64,000 nucleotides of DNA from JBBRHQ01 sp963720735 (GTDB lineage Bacteria > Actinomycetota > Thermoleophilia > Solirubrobacterales > 70-9). The notes under the pieces were generated by a model. The model saw nothing but the letters and a program-made list of their open reading frames with translations. It had not been told where the DNA came from and did not search any database. Numbering within the stretch: position 1 is the first letter of the stretch; each line of letters opens with the position of its first letter. A program made the position numbers and the translations under genes. The DNA lies in the NCBI GenBank assembly GCA_963720735.1, contig CAVRGL010000008.1, positions 124,001-188,000 of the forward strand, given 5' to 3'. This document shows, piece after piece, positions 49,237 to 57,964 of this stretch.

Positions 49237-49283
49237 GGACGCAGCCCGGCCGCCGGGATGCACTTCGGGGCCGTTATTCGGCC

Positions 49284-49583
49284 CTAACGTGAAGTTCGGC
49301 CGGGATCGGGTTGCAGTGGGGCGACGGTCTCCAGCTCCTCTCCCACCGCCTCGACCTCCTCCAGCCCCTCATCACCCAGCTCGCGCGAGCAGACGATCCG
49401 GAAGCGGCCGGTGCCGATCTCGGGATCGCCGACCAGCGGCAGGCCCCGGATCTCCTCCCAGCCCAGCCGCTCGATCTCGAACGGGTTCATCCGCACCTCG
49501 GCCGCCGGAAACGGGCAGCTGGCGTTGTGCTGGTCGATCGCCTTGGAGATCGCCTCGAGATTCTTCGCCTCGGCGCTGCCCAT
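49284..49583 (-). CDS. Small conserved protein of unknown function
   Basis: The 99-residue protein begins MGSAEAKNLEAISKAI and contains NPFEIERLGWEEIRGLPLVG, with a beta-strand rich middle GTGRFRIVCSRE and an acidic C terminus. It has one conserved Cys in HNASCPFP. I do not recognise a family. The ATG at 49583 lies 8 nt after a TAGACT box, and it is divergent from dinB. Confidence 0.72.
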   Translation of the reverse strand: MGSAEAKNLEAISKAIDQHNASCPFPAAEVRMNPFEIERLGWEEIRGLPLVGDPEIGTGRFRIVCSRELGDEGLEEVEAVGEELETVAPLQPDPGRTSR

Positions 49584-49591
49584 CGGTTTCG

Positions 49592-49597
49592 AGTCTA
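49592..49597 (-). promoter_or_regulatory. Leaderless -10 box TAGACT for the small protein
   Basis: On the minus strand TAGACT ends 8 nt before the ATG at 49583. Confidence 0.65.
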
Positions 49598-49613
49598 CGT
49601 CCCTGGGGCGCCC

Positions 49614-49619
49614 TACGAT
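49614..49619 (+). promoter_or_regulatory. Leaderless -10 box TACGAT for dinB
   Basis: TACGAT ends 6 nt before the GTG at 49626; no Shine-Dalgarno sequence. Confidence 0.6.
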
Positions 49620-49625
49620 CGATCC

Positions 49626-50690
49626 GTGCCCAGAACGATCGCCCACCTCGACATGGATGCCTTCTATGCCTCGGTCGAGCTGCAGCGCCGTCCCGAGCTG
49701 CGCGGCAAGCCTGTCGTCGTCTGCGGCTCGGGCCCGAGGGCCGTGGTCACCACGGCGAGCTACGAGGCCCGGCGGATGGCCGGCATCCACTCGGCGATGC
49801 CCGCGGTGATCGCCCGCCGGCGACTCCCCGCCGCGGTCTTCATCACCCCCGATTTCGACGCCTACCGGGCGGTCTCGCGCCAGGTGATGGCGATCCTGCG
49901 CGAGAACGCCGAGACGGTCGAGGTGGTCGGCCTCGACGAGGCATACCTCGACCTGACCGGGCTCTCCTATCCGAAGGCAACGATGCGCCGGATCGCCACC
50001 GAGATCCGCGAGCGCACCGGGCTGAGCTGCTCGATCGGGATCGCAGAGAACAAGCTGCTGGGGAAGATCGCCAGCGAGCTGGCCAAGCCCGCCGGGCTGG
50101 TCCGGCTGGGGCGCGAGGAGGCCCTGGAGCGCTTCGCCTCCTCCTCGCCGGGCCTGATCCCGGGGATCGGACCTAAGACCCTCGAGCGGTTGGAAGGGCT
50201 CGGGGTCCACACCCTCGCCGAGCTGCGCCGGCGCGACCGGGTCTCGCTCCAGGCGAGCTTTGGCGAGCGCAGCGGCGCCTGGCTTCATCGCCGGGCCCGC
50301 TTCGACGACGAGAGCCCGGTCGCCGTGGTGCGCGAGACCAAGTCGCAGTCGACCGAGACCACGTTCGACGTCGACGTGTCCGACCCCGGCGAGATGGAGG
50401 CCTCGTTGCGGCGCCTCTCCGAGCAGCTCTGCCGGCGGCTGCGGGGGCGCCGCCTCGCCGGTCGCAGCGTCGGGATCAAGGTGCGGCTCGACGACTGGAC
50501 CAACGTCAGCCGGGCCCGGACCCTGGAGCAGCCGACCGACGACCCGGCGCTTATCGGCCGGGTCGCCACCGAGCTGCTACGGGAGTACTCCCCGCCGCGG
50601 CCGGTGCGCCTGCTCGGCGTCCGGGTCGCCGCCTTCGAGGGTGACGCCCGGGAGGCCGACGCAGACGACCAGCTGCGGCTGGGGGTGTGA
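49626..50690 (+). CDS. dinB: DNA polymerase IV
   Basis: The 354-residue Y-family polymerase has the palm motifs AHLDMDAFYASVELQRRPEL and VVGLDEAYLDLTGL (catalytic Asp and Asp-Glu), SIGIAENKLLGKIASELAKP, an HhH region FSSSSPGLIPGIGPKTLE-like, and a little-finger domain. It makes error-prone translesion synthesis. There is no beta-clamp motif that I can be sure of, and no LexA-like operator was found upstream. The GTG start follows a TACGAT box. Confidence 0.96.
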   Translation: MPRTIAHLDMDAFYASVELQRRPELRGKPVVVCGSGPRAVVTTASYEARRMAGIHSAMPAVIARRRLPAAVFITPDFDAYRAVSRQVMAILRENAETVEVVGLDEAYLDLTGLSYPKATMRRIATEIRERTGLSCSIGIAENKLLGKIASELAKPAGLVRLGREEALERFASSSPGLIPGIGPKTLERLEGLGVHTLAELRRRDRVSLQASFGERSGAWLHRRARFDDESPVAVVRETKSQSTETTFDVDVSDPGEMEASLRRLSEQLCRRLRGRRLAGRSVGIKVRLDDWTNVSRARTLEQPTDDPALIGRVATELLREYSPPRPVRLLGVRVAAFEGDAREADADDQLRLGV

Positions 50691-50694
50691 ACCG

Positions 50695-51612
50695 CTAGCG
50701 GCTCGACAGCAGAACGCCGAGGTCCGGGAACCCAAGGCGCCGCTTGGTTGCTGCGGTGAGGTCGAAGTCGCGGCCGGCGACGTAGGGGCCGCGGTCGATC
50801 ACCCGCACCGTGACGCTGCGGCCGTGGTAGCGCAGGGTCACCTTGGTGCCGCAGGGCAGGGTCTTGTGGGCGACGCCCAGCGTCCCCGGCCCGAGCCTTC
50901 CACCGCAGGCCAGGGCGCCGCCGTAGAGGCCCGGACCGTAGTAGGAGGCGACCGCGCGGCGGAACACGGTTATCCGGCGGGAAACCGTGTGGCTGCGCTT
51001 CGCCAGGCGGTTGCGGCCGACATAGGCGCGCACCCGGTAGGTGCCCGTGCGACGCGGCTTCCAGCGCAGCCGGTAGCCGCCGCGATGGCCTGTCGCGTCG
51101 CGGACTATGTCGCCGTGCGGACCGCGGATCACCACCTTCACCGGGCGGCGCCCGCCGGGCCGGACCAGGCCGCGCAGGCGCATGGCCTCGCCGCTCAGCA
51201 GGTTGTGATCACCGAGGTGGAGAGAGGCCTGCGAGCGGACCCTGATCCGGTTCGGCGGCGAGGGTTGCCCGATCCCCGGTACCGCCCGGAAGGCCCCGTT
51301 GATCCGGGCCCGGACGCTGGTGCCGTAGTTGCCGGCGGGATCGCTCTTCACCCGGCGAAGCGGCCGCCAGTCCAGGCTCCCTGCCCGGCGGAACTCGATG
51401 CCCACGCCGACCCGGCGCTCGGTCGGTGCCGTCCTGCCACGCAGGGCGAGCCGCTCGCCGTAGGCGAGGGTGCGCGCCGAGGTGTCCAGGCGCGCCGACT
51501 GCGAGGAGTCGGTGGCGGCGGAGGCGATTGCGATTGAGGTTGTTGCGGATGCAGCGACCAGCAGGAAGAGGCCGGCCGCGGCACGTCTGTGCCAGCGACG
51601 GGTTCGTCGCAT
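50695..51612 (-). CDS. Secreted RlpA-like double-psi beta-barrel protein
   Basis: The 305-residue protein has a signal peptide (AAAGLFLLVAASATTSIAIA), an Ig-like middle (residues about 45-200, RLDTSARTLAYGERLALRGR) and a C-terminal double-psi beta-barrel: YYGPGLYGGALACGGRLGPG, TLPCGTKVTLRYHGRSVTVR and VIDRGPYVAGRDFDLT. RlpA-like proteins bind or cut naked glycan strands in the wall. Expression is linked to c-di-AMP by a riboswitch upstream. It converges on dinB with a 4-nt gap. Start ATG 51612 follows the riboswitch expression platform. Confidence 0.9.
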   Translation of the reverse strand: MRRTRRWHRRAAAGLFLLVAASATTSIAIASAATDSSQSARLDTSARTLAYGERLALRGRTAPTERRVGVGIEFRRAGSLDWRPLRRVKSDPAGNYGTSVRARINGAFRAVPGIGQPSPPNRIRVRSQASLHLGDHNLLSGEAMRLRGLVRPGGRRPVKVVIRGPHGDIVRDATGHRGGYRLRWKPRRTGTYRVRAYVGRNRLAKRSHTVSRRITVFRRAVASYYGPGLYGGALACGGRLGPGTLGVAHKTLPCGTKVTLRYHGRSVTVRVIDRGPYVAGRDFDLTAATKRRLGFPDLGVLLSSR

Positions 51613-51635
51613 CGTTGAATCACTCGCTTTCTCAG

Positions 51636-51790
51636 CTGCCTGCGGAGTTAGCTGACGGGCTCGTGGTTGCCGGCACGGCGCCGGCTCACCCCTAAGGGCG
51701 GATCACCGCCCCATTCGCCCCTGCCACTCGACCGAGGTCGAGGTGGCGATTGGGTCCCCCGCTCGCCCCGCGCTCGCGGAGCGACTCGGC
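51636..51790 (-). ncRNA. c-di-AMP riboswitch (ydaO/yuaA class)
   Basis: On the minus strand, upstream of the RlpA-like gene, are the hallmarks of this class in order: GGGGGACCCAAUCGCC, GGGGCGAAUGG, GGGGUGAGCCGGC and CCCGUCAGCUAACUCCGCAGG. The last segment is a near match to the strongly conserved GACAGCUAACCUCGUAGGC core. In actinobacteria these control resuscitation factors and other wall hydrolases, usually switching expression off at high c-di-AMP. The element ends about 25 nt before the ATG. Boundaries are approximate. Confidence 0.85.
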
Positions 51791-51808
51791 AGATCGTGTT
51801 CGTACGTA

Positions 51809-51822
51809 TGTTCGGTCGAACA
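51809..51822. promoter_or_regulatory. Operator-like palindrome upstream of the riboswitch
   Basis: TGTTCG-GT-CGAACA is a 6-bp-arm inverted repeat in the promoter region of the riboswitch transcript, which on the minus strand has TTCGAC followed 17 nt later by ACGATC. The order of half-sites is opposite to a LexA box, so the regulator is unknown. The rest of the ~340-nt gap between the RlpA-like gene and the acyltransferase shows nothing else. Confidence 0.35.
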
Positions 51823-51958
51823 CCGTAAGCACGGCCGAGATGCTCCTGTGTGATCGCCCTCACATAGCGACGGCTTGCAGGCAAGCGCCCAAATCCCTTT
51901 GTAGAGCCGTTTCGGTGTGCTTCTTGCCGCCTGGCGCGGTTGTGAGAAGATCCCTAAC

Positions 51959-53407
51959 GTGAGCGAGGATCGCCTCACTGGGCTCGACTCGTCGTTCCTG
52001 CACATGGAGCGTGAGGGTGCCCACATGCACGTCGCCTCGACGATCATCATGGAGGGGCCCGCCCCCCATCACGACGAGCTCCGCGACCACATCGCTGCGC
52101 GCCTTCATCTGGTGCCCCGCTTCCGGCAGAAGCTGCGGTTCGTTCCGCTCGGTCAGGGCCGCCCGGTCTGGGTCGACGACCCCCACCTCAACCTCGATTA
52201 CCACATCCGCCAGACCGCGCTGCCCCCTCCGGGCAGCGAGGAGCAGCTTCGGAACCTGGCGGCGCGGATCTTCTCCCAGCAACTCGACCGCTCCAAACCA
52301 CTATGGGAGATGTGGCTCGCCGAGGGCCTCGAGGGCGACCGCTTCGCGATCATCACCAAGAGCCACCATGCCCTGGTCGACGGCGTCTCCGGGGTGGACA
52401 TAACACACGTCCTCTTCGACTCCGCCCGCGAGCCGGAGGCTCCGCCCGCGCCGGGACCGGAATGGCTGCCCCGCCCGGAGCCGAGCGGCGCGAAGCTGCT
52501 CGCCGACGCCCTGCTCGAGCGGGCCACCAGCCCGACCGAGATCGCTCGCGGAGCCAGGGCCGCGATCCGGGGCCCGCGTCAGGTCGTCTCCCAGGTGCTC
52601 GGCGGCGCCGGCGCCGCCGGCAAGATGCTCGGCGCCGGGCTCTCCGCCCCGCCCTCCCCCTTTAACGTCGACATCGGGCCTCACCGGCGCTTCTGCTTCG
52701 TTCGGGCCGACATCGACGAGTTCAAGCGGATCAAGAACGAGCACGGCGGCACGGTCAATGACGTCGTCCTTTCGACCGTCACCGGGGCGCTGGGCAGCTA
52801 TCTGCGGGCCCGGGGGCACGACACCAGCGAGCTCGAGATGAGGGCGATGGTCCCGGTCAGCGTCCGCGCCCAGGACGAGCACGGAGCGCTCGGCAACCGC
52901 GTCGCGGCGATGATGGCGCCGCTGCCGGTCTGGTGCGAGGACCCGGTCGAGCGCCTCCATCTGATCACCGCCTCGATGGGCGACCTGAAGTCCTCGGGCC
53001 AGGCGGTCGGTGCCCAGATCCTCAGCCAGATGACCGATTTCGCGCCGCCGACGATCGCCGCCCAGGCCGCCCGGCTGACGCCGCGCCAGCGCTTCTTCAA
53101 CCTGGTGGTGACCAACGTCCCCGGACCCCAGATCGCCCTATACATGCTCGGCCGTGAGATGGAGGCGATCTTCCCGATGGTCCCGCTCGCCCAGCGCCAG
53201 GCTCTATGCGTCGGGATCATGTCCTACAACGGCCAGATCAACTTCGGCCTGATCGGCGACTTCGACGCGATGGCCGACCTCGACGGCTTCGGCCTCGAGC
53301 TCGAGGCGGCGATCGCCGAGATCTCGGCCGCGACCCCCAAGGTGAAGAGCCGAAAGGGCAAGGCGAAGCGGAGCGCCTCGAAGAAGCCGGCCGCGGCGAC
53401 CGGCTGA
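51959..53407 (+). CDS. Wax ester synthase/diacylglycerol acyltransferase-like protein
   Basis: The 482-residue protein has the WS/DGAT active-site motif SHHALVDGVSGVDI (HHxxxDG), an N-terminal RLTGLDSSFLHMEREGAHMH and the C-terminal NLVVTNVPGPQIALYMLG plus GIMSYNGQINFGLIGDFDAM. These enzymes join acyl-CoA to long alcohols or diacylglycerol, making storage wax esters or triacylglycerol. The Lys-rich tail (KVKSRKGKAKRSASKKPAAA) is unusual. GTG 51959 is preferred because the conserved domain starts within a few residues. Confidence 0.92.
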   Translation: MSEDRLTGLDSSFLHMEREGAHMHVASTIIMEGPAPHHDELRDHIAARLHLVPRFRQKLRFVPLGQGRPVWVDDPHLNLDYHIRQTALPPPGSEEQLRNLAARIFSQQLDRSKPLWEMWLAEGLEGDRFAIITKSHHALVDGVSGVDITHVLFDSAREPEAPPAPGPEWLPRPEPSGAKLLADALLERATSPTEIARGARAAIRGPRQVVSQVLGGAGAAGKMLGAGLSAPPSPFNVDIGPHRRFCFVRADIDEFKRIKNEHGGTVNDVVLSTVTGALGSYLRARGHDTSELEMRAMVPVSVRAQDEHGALGNRVAAMMAPLPVWCEDPVERLHLITASMGDLKSSGQAVGAQILSQMTDFAPPTIAAQAARLTPRQRFFNLVVTNVPGPQIALYMLGREMEAIFPMVPLAQRQALCVGIMSYNGQINFGLIGDFDAMADLDGFGLELEAAIAEISAATPKVKSRKGKAKRSASKKPAAATG

Positions 53408-53472
53408 GACGCCCCCAGGGCCCCGCCCCGCGGGGCGAGCCATCCGCGCCCGTTGCGATCCTGCTGCGCTCG

Positions 53473-54198
53473 ATGCAGCGGACTACGAGGCGACTGCGAG
53501 TCGGAGGCGATCAAGTCGAGCTGCGGGTCCGCCGCTCGGCCCGGGCGCGGCGGGCGCGGATCCGCGTCGCGCCGGGGGCTCCCCCCGAGGTGGTCGTGCC
53601 GCAGCGGATGAGCGAGCGAGAGGTGGACCGGGTTATCCGTGATCACCGCGATTGGATAGCCGGGAAGGTCTCCTGGGCGCGCCAGGAGGCGGAGCGCACC
53701 CCCCGGCTCGGCCTCGACCGGCCCGGCGTCGTCTGGCTCGCCGGCCGGGCCGTCCCGGTCGAGCTGCGCGGCTCCGGGCGCGCGGTCGCCGAGCTTCGCG
53801 ATGGTCGGCTCCGGGTAGGCGGCCCGCCGGAGGGAGCGGCCGCGGCTATCGACCGCTGGTACAGGCGGGAGGCGCGCCGTCGGCTGTCGCGGGCAACCGC
53901 CCGCGAGGCCGAGGCGCTTGGGGTGCTGCCGGCGAGGGTGTCGATCCGCGACCCGCGCACCCGCTGGGGCTCCTGCAGCGCCGCCGGGGCGATCTCCTAT
54001 TCATGGCGGCTGGTGATCTGCCCGCCGCCGGTGCTCGACTACGTCGTCGTCCACGAGCTCTGCCATCTGCGAGTCCATGACCACTCGAAGGCGTTCTGGG
54101 GACTGCTGACGCGAGTCCGCCCCGCCTGGGGGGAGCAGGCGGAGTGGCTTCGGTCCCACGCGCTGGAGATCGGCGCCTACGCGCCGCGGCCGTGCTGA
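53473..54198 (+). CDS. YgjP-like zinc metallopeptidase (DUF45)
   Basis: The 241-residue protein has the zinc-binding motif VHELCHLRVHDHSKAFW (HExxH with a third His downstream), preceded by SIRDPRTRWGSCSAAGAISY and SWRLVICPPPVLDYVVV, the standard YgjP/DUF45 pattern. The N-terminal half is Arg-rich. These proteins are uncharacterised putative peptidases in the cytoplasm. It overlaps the next gene's start. ATG 53473 is used; the frame is open further upstream into the preceding gene. Confidence 0.87.
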   Translation: MQRTTRRLRVGGDQVELRVRRSARARRARIRVAPGAPPEVVVPQRMSEREVDRVIRDHRDWIAGKVSWARQEAERTPRLGLDRPGVVWLAGRAVPVELRGSGRAVAELRDGRLRVGGPPEGAAAAIDRWYRREARRRLSRATAREAEALGVLPARVSIRDPRTRWGSCSAAGAISYSWRLVICPPPVLDYVVVHELCHLRVHDHSKAFWGLLTRVRPAWGEQAEWLRSHALEIGAYAPRPC

Positions 54199-54680
54199 TT
54201 CGCCGCGCCGCCGCAGCGGACGCCGCCCCGATCGCCGCGATATACGCCGCCGGCGTCGCCGAGGGCATCGCGACCTTCCAGGCGACGCCGGTCGATCCCT
54301 CCGCCTTCGAGCTGCGGATCCGCGCCGGGGACCTCTTCCTGGTCGCAGAGGAGGACGGCGAGGTGCTCGGCGCCGCTTGGGTCAGCGACTACGACCCGGT
54401 CCACGACTACTACGCGGGGGTCGGGGAGGCGACGCTCTACGTCGAGCGCGGGTCCCGCCGCAGGGGGGCCGGGCGCGCCCTGCTCGAGGCGCTCGGGGCC
54501 GGCGCCCAGGCGGCGGGTCGCCACAAGCTGGTGGCGAAGATCTTCGTCACCAACCAGCCAAGCCTGGAGCTGTTCCGCGCCTGCGGCTATCGCCAAGTCG
54601 GCACCCACCACCGCCACGGCGAGCTGCGCGGGGACTGGCTGGACGTGGTCGTGGTCGAGCGCCTGCTGAGCGGCGGCTGA
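54192..54680 (+). CDS. GNAT acetyltransferase, phosphinothricin acetyltransferase-like
   Basis: The 162-residue protein matches the PAT/Bar type of GNAT: IRRAAAADAAPIAAIYAAGV, GATFQATPVDP-like, YYAGVGEATLYVERGSRRRG and RALLEALGAGAQAAGRHKLV then FRACGYRQVGTHHRHGELRG. PAT acetylates phosphinothricin, but many members act on methionine sulphoximine or unknown substrates. The GTG start overlaps the metallopeptidase stop by 7 nt, so the genes are coupled. Confidence 0.87.
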   Translation: MLIRRAAAADAAPIAAIYAAGVAEGIATFQATPVDPSAFELRIRAGDLFLVAEEDGEVLGAAWVSDYDPVHDYYAGVGEATLYVERGSRRRGAGRALLEALGAGAQAAGRHKLVAKIFVTNQPSLELFRACGYRQVGTHHRHGELRGDWLDVVVVERLLSGG

Positions 54681-54690
54681 GCGGCGCCGC

Positions 54691-56208
54691 TCAGCGGATC
54701 AGCCGGGCGCGAACCGCCACCCGGTCGTGGTCTCCGGTGTAGCGCCAGTCCGCGAACCCGAAGCCGTTCACATCGGCGTCGGGGTTGACCAGGACGACCG
54801 TGATCCGGTCGAATCTCCCCGGACGGGCGATCTGCACCCGCATCGTCCCGCGGCGTCGCTTCAGCGCCAGGTCGGAGACCACGGTCCCGTTGGTCTGGCC
54901 GCCAATCCGGCCGACCACCGCGAGCCCCGTGGCTATCCCGGAGCGGCCCACGGCCTCGACCCTGAGGCTCTTCGCGTTGGCGGGCTGGACGCGCAGCAGC
55001 CGGTAGGTCGTATGGTCGAGGACCCGGTAACGCTTGGCCCCGTTGGCCGGCAGGGTCCCCTGGCGCTCGACGTCCGGGTAGAGACTTCCCTCCGGGAAGG
55101 CGGTGTCGGTCCGCCACTCGGCCAGGTCCCTGGCGAAGCGGGAGAAGTCGAGGGTGAAGTCGGAGGGGCCGGCGTCGCGGATCGCCGCGTCGTAGGAGCG
55201 GACAGCGAGGTCGCCGCTCTGCGTCCAGGCCGATCGCACGATCGAGGGACCGTAGCGCTTGGCAAGCCAGTGATCCCAGACCGCCGAGCCATATTCCTTG
55301 ATGTTGCTGCGGGTCATCGGTATCGCGAACCGCTGATTCCAGCGATCCAGGTAGCGCAGGTAGTCGTTGACCGACCCGTAGACACGGTCCTCCATCCAGA
55401 CCGCCGTCGACTCCATGAACCAGGTGTCCTGGAAGGCGTCGTAGGAGAACTGGAGCACGTGGTTGTACTCATGGGCGAGGGTCACCTCGAGGTCGGTGAG
55501 CGGAGTCGTCCCGGGGAACTGGGAGGGCGAGAAGTCGTTGTCGATCACCAGGTAGGCGTAGCGCCTGCGGCCGATCTGTCCGGGGTCCGAGTTGGCATAT
55601 CCGAACAGGCCAGAGTCACCGATGTCGGCCAGGTAGATGTCGGTCTTCGAGTCTCCGCCGAGCGATCCGTCCGGCTTCGGGTTGCGCCAGCCGAGGTCGC
55701 CGTTCTCGGTCGCGTAGACCTGCTCGGCCGCCACTTCGACCTCGTCGACGAAGTCCGGGATGCCGTTTGCCGGGGCCAGGTCGGTGAGGTCGGGGGAGTC
55801 GTCGAAGCCCGCCTGGCCGATCCAGTGGACGCAGAAGTGGGTGGTGCAATCCGAGTTCAGGTAGGGCAGGGCCTCCGCCGGGTAGGACTCTCCGTCGGGG
55901 TCGGGGTTGTCGGTCGGCCGGGCGAGGAGGCCGCGCACGGCGCGCCGCTGTGCCGGAGGCAGGGACGGCATCGCCCGGGCCAGCCGGATCAGCACGGTGG
56001 TCAGGTCGCGATGCGGCGAGGCGACGGCGGAGGCTCGGGCGCCGGGACGGCGGGCCGGAGCGAGCATCGCGCTCGCCTGCCGGATCAGCCGGGCGCCTGC
56101 CTCCGGGGTGAGTCGCGGCGGTCGCTGGGGGGATGCCGAGGCAGGGCCCGGGAAAAGGATCGTCGAGGCCAGCGCGAGGAGGATGAGGATCGGCCGGCGG
56201 ACGGGCAT
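54691..56208 (-). CDS. Secreted zinc metalloprotease-like protein
   Basis: The 505-residue protein has a signal peptide (PILILLALASTILFPGPASA), an Arg/Ala-rich N-terminal region, and a catalytic domain with HExxH in LAHEYNHVLQFSYD and a downstream Glu in WFMESTAVWMEDRVYG, the gluzincin pattern. Upstream are Asp-rich SDCTTHFCVHWIGQAGFDDS and YLADIGDSGLFGYANSD. The C-terminal 150 residues are strand-rich and may be a binding domain. It resembles the MXAN_6640-type putative proteases. A TATACC box lies 8 nt before the ATG. Confidence 0.85.
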   Translation of the reverse strand: MPVRRPILILLALASTILFPGPASASPQRPPRLTPEAGARLIRQASAMLAPARRPGARASAVASPHRDLTTVLIRLARAMPSLPPAQRRAVRGLLARPTDNPDPDGESYPAEALPYLNSDCTTHFCVHWIGQAGFDDSPDLTDLAPANGIPDFVDEVEVAAEQVYATENGDLGWRNPKPDGSLGGDSKTDIYLADIGDSGLFGYANSDPGQIGRRRYAYLVIDNDFSPSQFPGTTPLTDLEVTLAHEYNHVLQFSYDAFQDTWFMESTAVWMEDRVYGSVNDYLRYLDRWNQRFAIPMTRSNIKEYGSAVWDHWLAKRYGPSIVRSAWTQSGDLAVRSYDAAIRDAGPSDFTLDFSRFARDLAEWRTDTAFPEGSLYPDVERQGTLPANGAKRYRVLDHTTYRLLRVQPANAKSLRVEAVGRSGIATGLAVVGRIGGQTNGTVVSDLALKRRRGTMRVQIARPGRFDRITVVLVNPDADVNGFGFADWRYTGDHDRVAVRARLIR

Positions 56209-56253
56209 CGCAGAGGTATAACCCGCCCGGGCCCGGGCGGTTGCGCGTGACGA

Positions 56254-56259
56254 TAGCGT
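56254..56259 (+). promoter_or_regulatory. Leaderless -10 box TAGCGT for nadE
   Basis: TAGCGT ends 7 nt before the GTG at 56267. Confidence 0.6.
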
Positions 56260-56266
56260 CCGAGCG

Positions 56267-57955
56267 GTGAATCCACAGAGCGCCGGGCTGAGCATCGCGC
56301 TCGCCCAGATCAATCCCACGGTCGGAGACATCGACGGAAACGCGGCGAAGATCTCCGAGTGGATCGGCTCCGCCCGCGAGCGGCACGCCGACCTGGTGGT
56401 CTTCCCCGAGCTCTGCCTGCCGGGGTACCCGGCCGAGGACCTCTACCTGAAGCGCCACTTCGTCGAGGCGAATCTGCGGGCGCTCGAGGACCTCGCCGCC
56501 GGTTGCGAGGGGATCGTCGCCGTGGTCGGGTTCGCCGAGCCGGTCCCCCCCGGTCCCGGCGGGCGCAGCGTCTCCAACTCACTCGGCGTCCTCGCCGACG
56601 GCCGCCTCCAGCTCACCTACCGCAAGAACCGCCTGCCCAACTACGCCGTCTTCGACGAGCAGCGCTACTTCGAACCGGGGGCCGAGCCGGCGGTGATCGA
56701 CGTCGCGGGGGTTCCGACCGGACTGACGATCTGTGAGGACTGCTGGGTGGAGGGCCCTCCGGCCTCGCTTGAGGCCGAAGCCGGGGCGGCGCTGATCGTC
56801 AACCCCTCGGGCTCGCCGTATCACCGCGGCAAGGGACGCGAGCGGCTGCAGATGTTCGCCGACCGGGCTCGCGCCTACGGCGCCCATTTCGCCTTCGCCA
56901 ACCTCGTCGGCGGCCAGGATGAGCTCGTCTTCGACGGCGAAAGCCTCGTGTTCGCGCCGGACGGCTCGGTCCTCGCCCGCGCGGCACAGTTCGAGGAGGA
57001 GCTTCTCCTCTGCAGCATCCCCGGCGGCGAGGGCGCGGCGATCGCCACTCCTCTCCCGGACCTCGACGAGGTCTACGCGGCCCTGGTCCTCGGACTGCGC
57101 GACTACGTCCGCAAGAACGGCTTCCGGCATGTCGGCATCGGCCTCTCCGGCGGGATCGACTCCGCCCTGGTGGCGCTGATCGCGTGCGACGCTCTCGGCG
57201 CCGCCAACGTCAGCTGCGTGGTGATGCCGTCCCCGCACTCCAGCGCCGGCACCCAGGCGGATGCGCGGGCGATCGCCGCGAATCTCGGAGCGGAGACGGT
57301 CGAGATCCCGATCGAGCCGATGATGGACGGCTACGACGAGGCGCTGCGCGGGCCCTTCGGGGAGACGGCCCCCTCGGAGCCGCTCCAGGGCCTGCCCCGC
57401 GACCCGGCGCGGCCGTCCGAGCCCGACCTCGCCGCCGAGAACATCCAGGCGAGGATCCGGGGCAATTTGATGATGGCGCTCTCAAACAAGCACGGCTGGT
57501 TGATCCTGACCACCGGCAACAAGAGCGAGATGTCGGTCGGCTACGCCACGCTTTACGGGGACATGGCGGGCGGCTTCGCGGTGATCAAAGACGTCCCGAA
57601 GACGCTCGTCTACGAGCTGGTCCGCCACCGCAATGAGCGGGCCGGCCGCGACCTGGTGCCGCGATCGGTGATCGAGCGAGCCCCCTCGGCGGAGCTGAGA
57701 CCGGACCAGCTCGACGAGGACTCGCTTCCTCCCTACGAGGTGCTCGACAGGATCCTGGAGGCCTATGTCGAGCGCGATCAGGGCACCGAGGAGATGGTCG
57801 CCGCGGGGCTGCCCGCCGGTGTGGTCACCGAGGTGATCCGCATGGTCGACCGGGCCGAGTACAAGCGGCGCCAGGCGCCGCCCGGGATCCGGATCACGCC
57901 GAAGGCGTTCGGGCGGGACAGGCGCCTGCCGATCACCAACCGGTTCCGGGGCTGA
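56267..57955 (+). CDS. nadE: Glutamine-dependent NAD+ synthetase
   Basis: The 562-residue protein has an N-terminal nitrilase-type glutaminase domain with E48 in VVFPELCLPGYPAED, Lys in TYRKNRLPNYAVFDE and Cys in GLTICEDCWVEG. The C-terminal synthetase domain has the ATP P-loop GLSGGIDSALVALI, SMSVGYATLYGDMAGGF-like NKSEMSVGYATLYGDM and the RFRG end. It makes NAD from deamido-NAD using glutamine. The GTG start follows a TAGCGT box and the gene is divergent from the metalloprotease. Confidence 0.97.
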   Translation: MNPQSAGLSIALAQINPTVGDIDGNAAKISEWIGSARERHADLVVFPELCLPGYPAEDLYLKRHFVEANLRALEDLAAGCEGIVAVVGFAEPVPPGPGGRSVSNSLGVLADGRLQLTYRKNRLPNYAVFDEQRYFEPGAEPAVIDVAGVPTGLTICEDCWVEGPPASLEAEAGAALIVNPSGSPYHRGKGRERLQMFADRARAYGAHFAFANLVGGQDELVFDGESLVFAPDGSVLARAAQFEEELLLCSIPGGEGAAIATPLPDLDEVYAALVLGLRDYVRKNGFRHVGIGLSGGIDSALVALIACDALGAANVSCVVMPSPHSSAGTQADARAIAANLGAETVEIPIEPMMDGYDEALRGPFGETAPSEPLQGLPRDPARPSEPDLAAENIQARIRGNLMMALSNKHGWLILTTGNKSEMSVGYATLYGDMAGGFAVIKDVPKTLVYELVRHRNERAGRDLVPRSVIERAPSAELRPDQLDEDSLPPYEVLDRILEAYVERDQGTEEMVAAGLPAGVVTEVIRMVDRAEYKRRQAPPGIRITPKAFGRDRRLPITNRFRG

Positions 57956-57964
57956 GCTCCCGGC

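Noticed and set aside
51809..51822. TGTTCG-GT-CGAACA as a LexA box
   Set aside because: The half-sites are in the reverse order of actinobacterial LexA boxes; kept only as an operator-like palindrome.
53424..53437. CGCCCCG-CGGGGCG palindrome after the acyltransferase gene as a terminator
   Set aside because: It has no loop sequence of its own and no T-run; such GC palindromes are frequent at this base composition.
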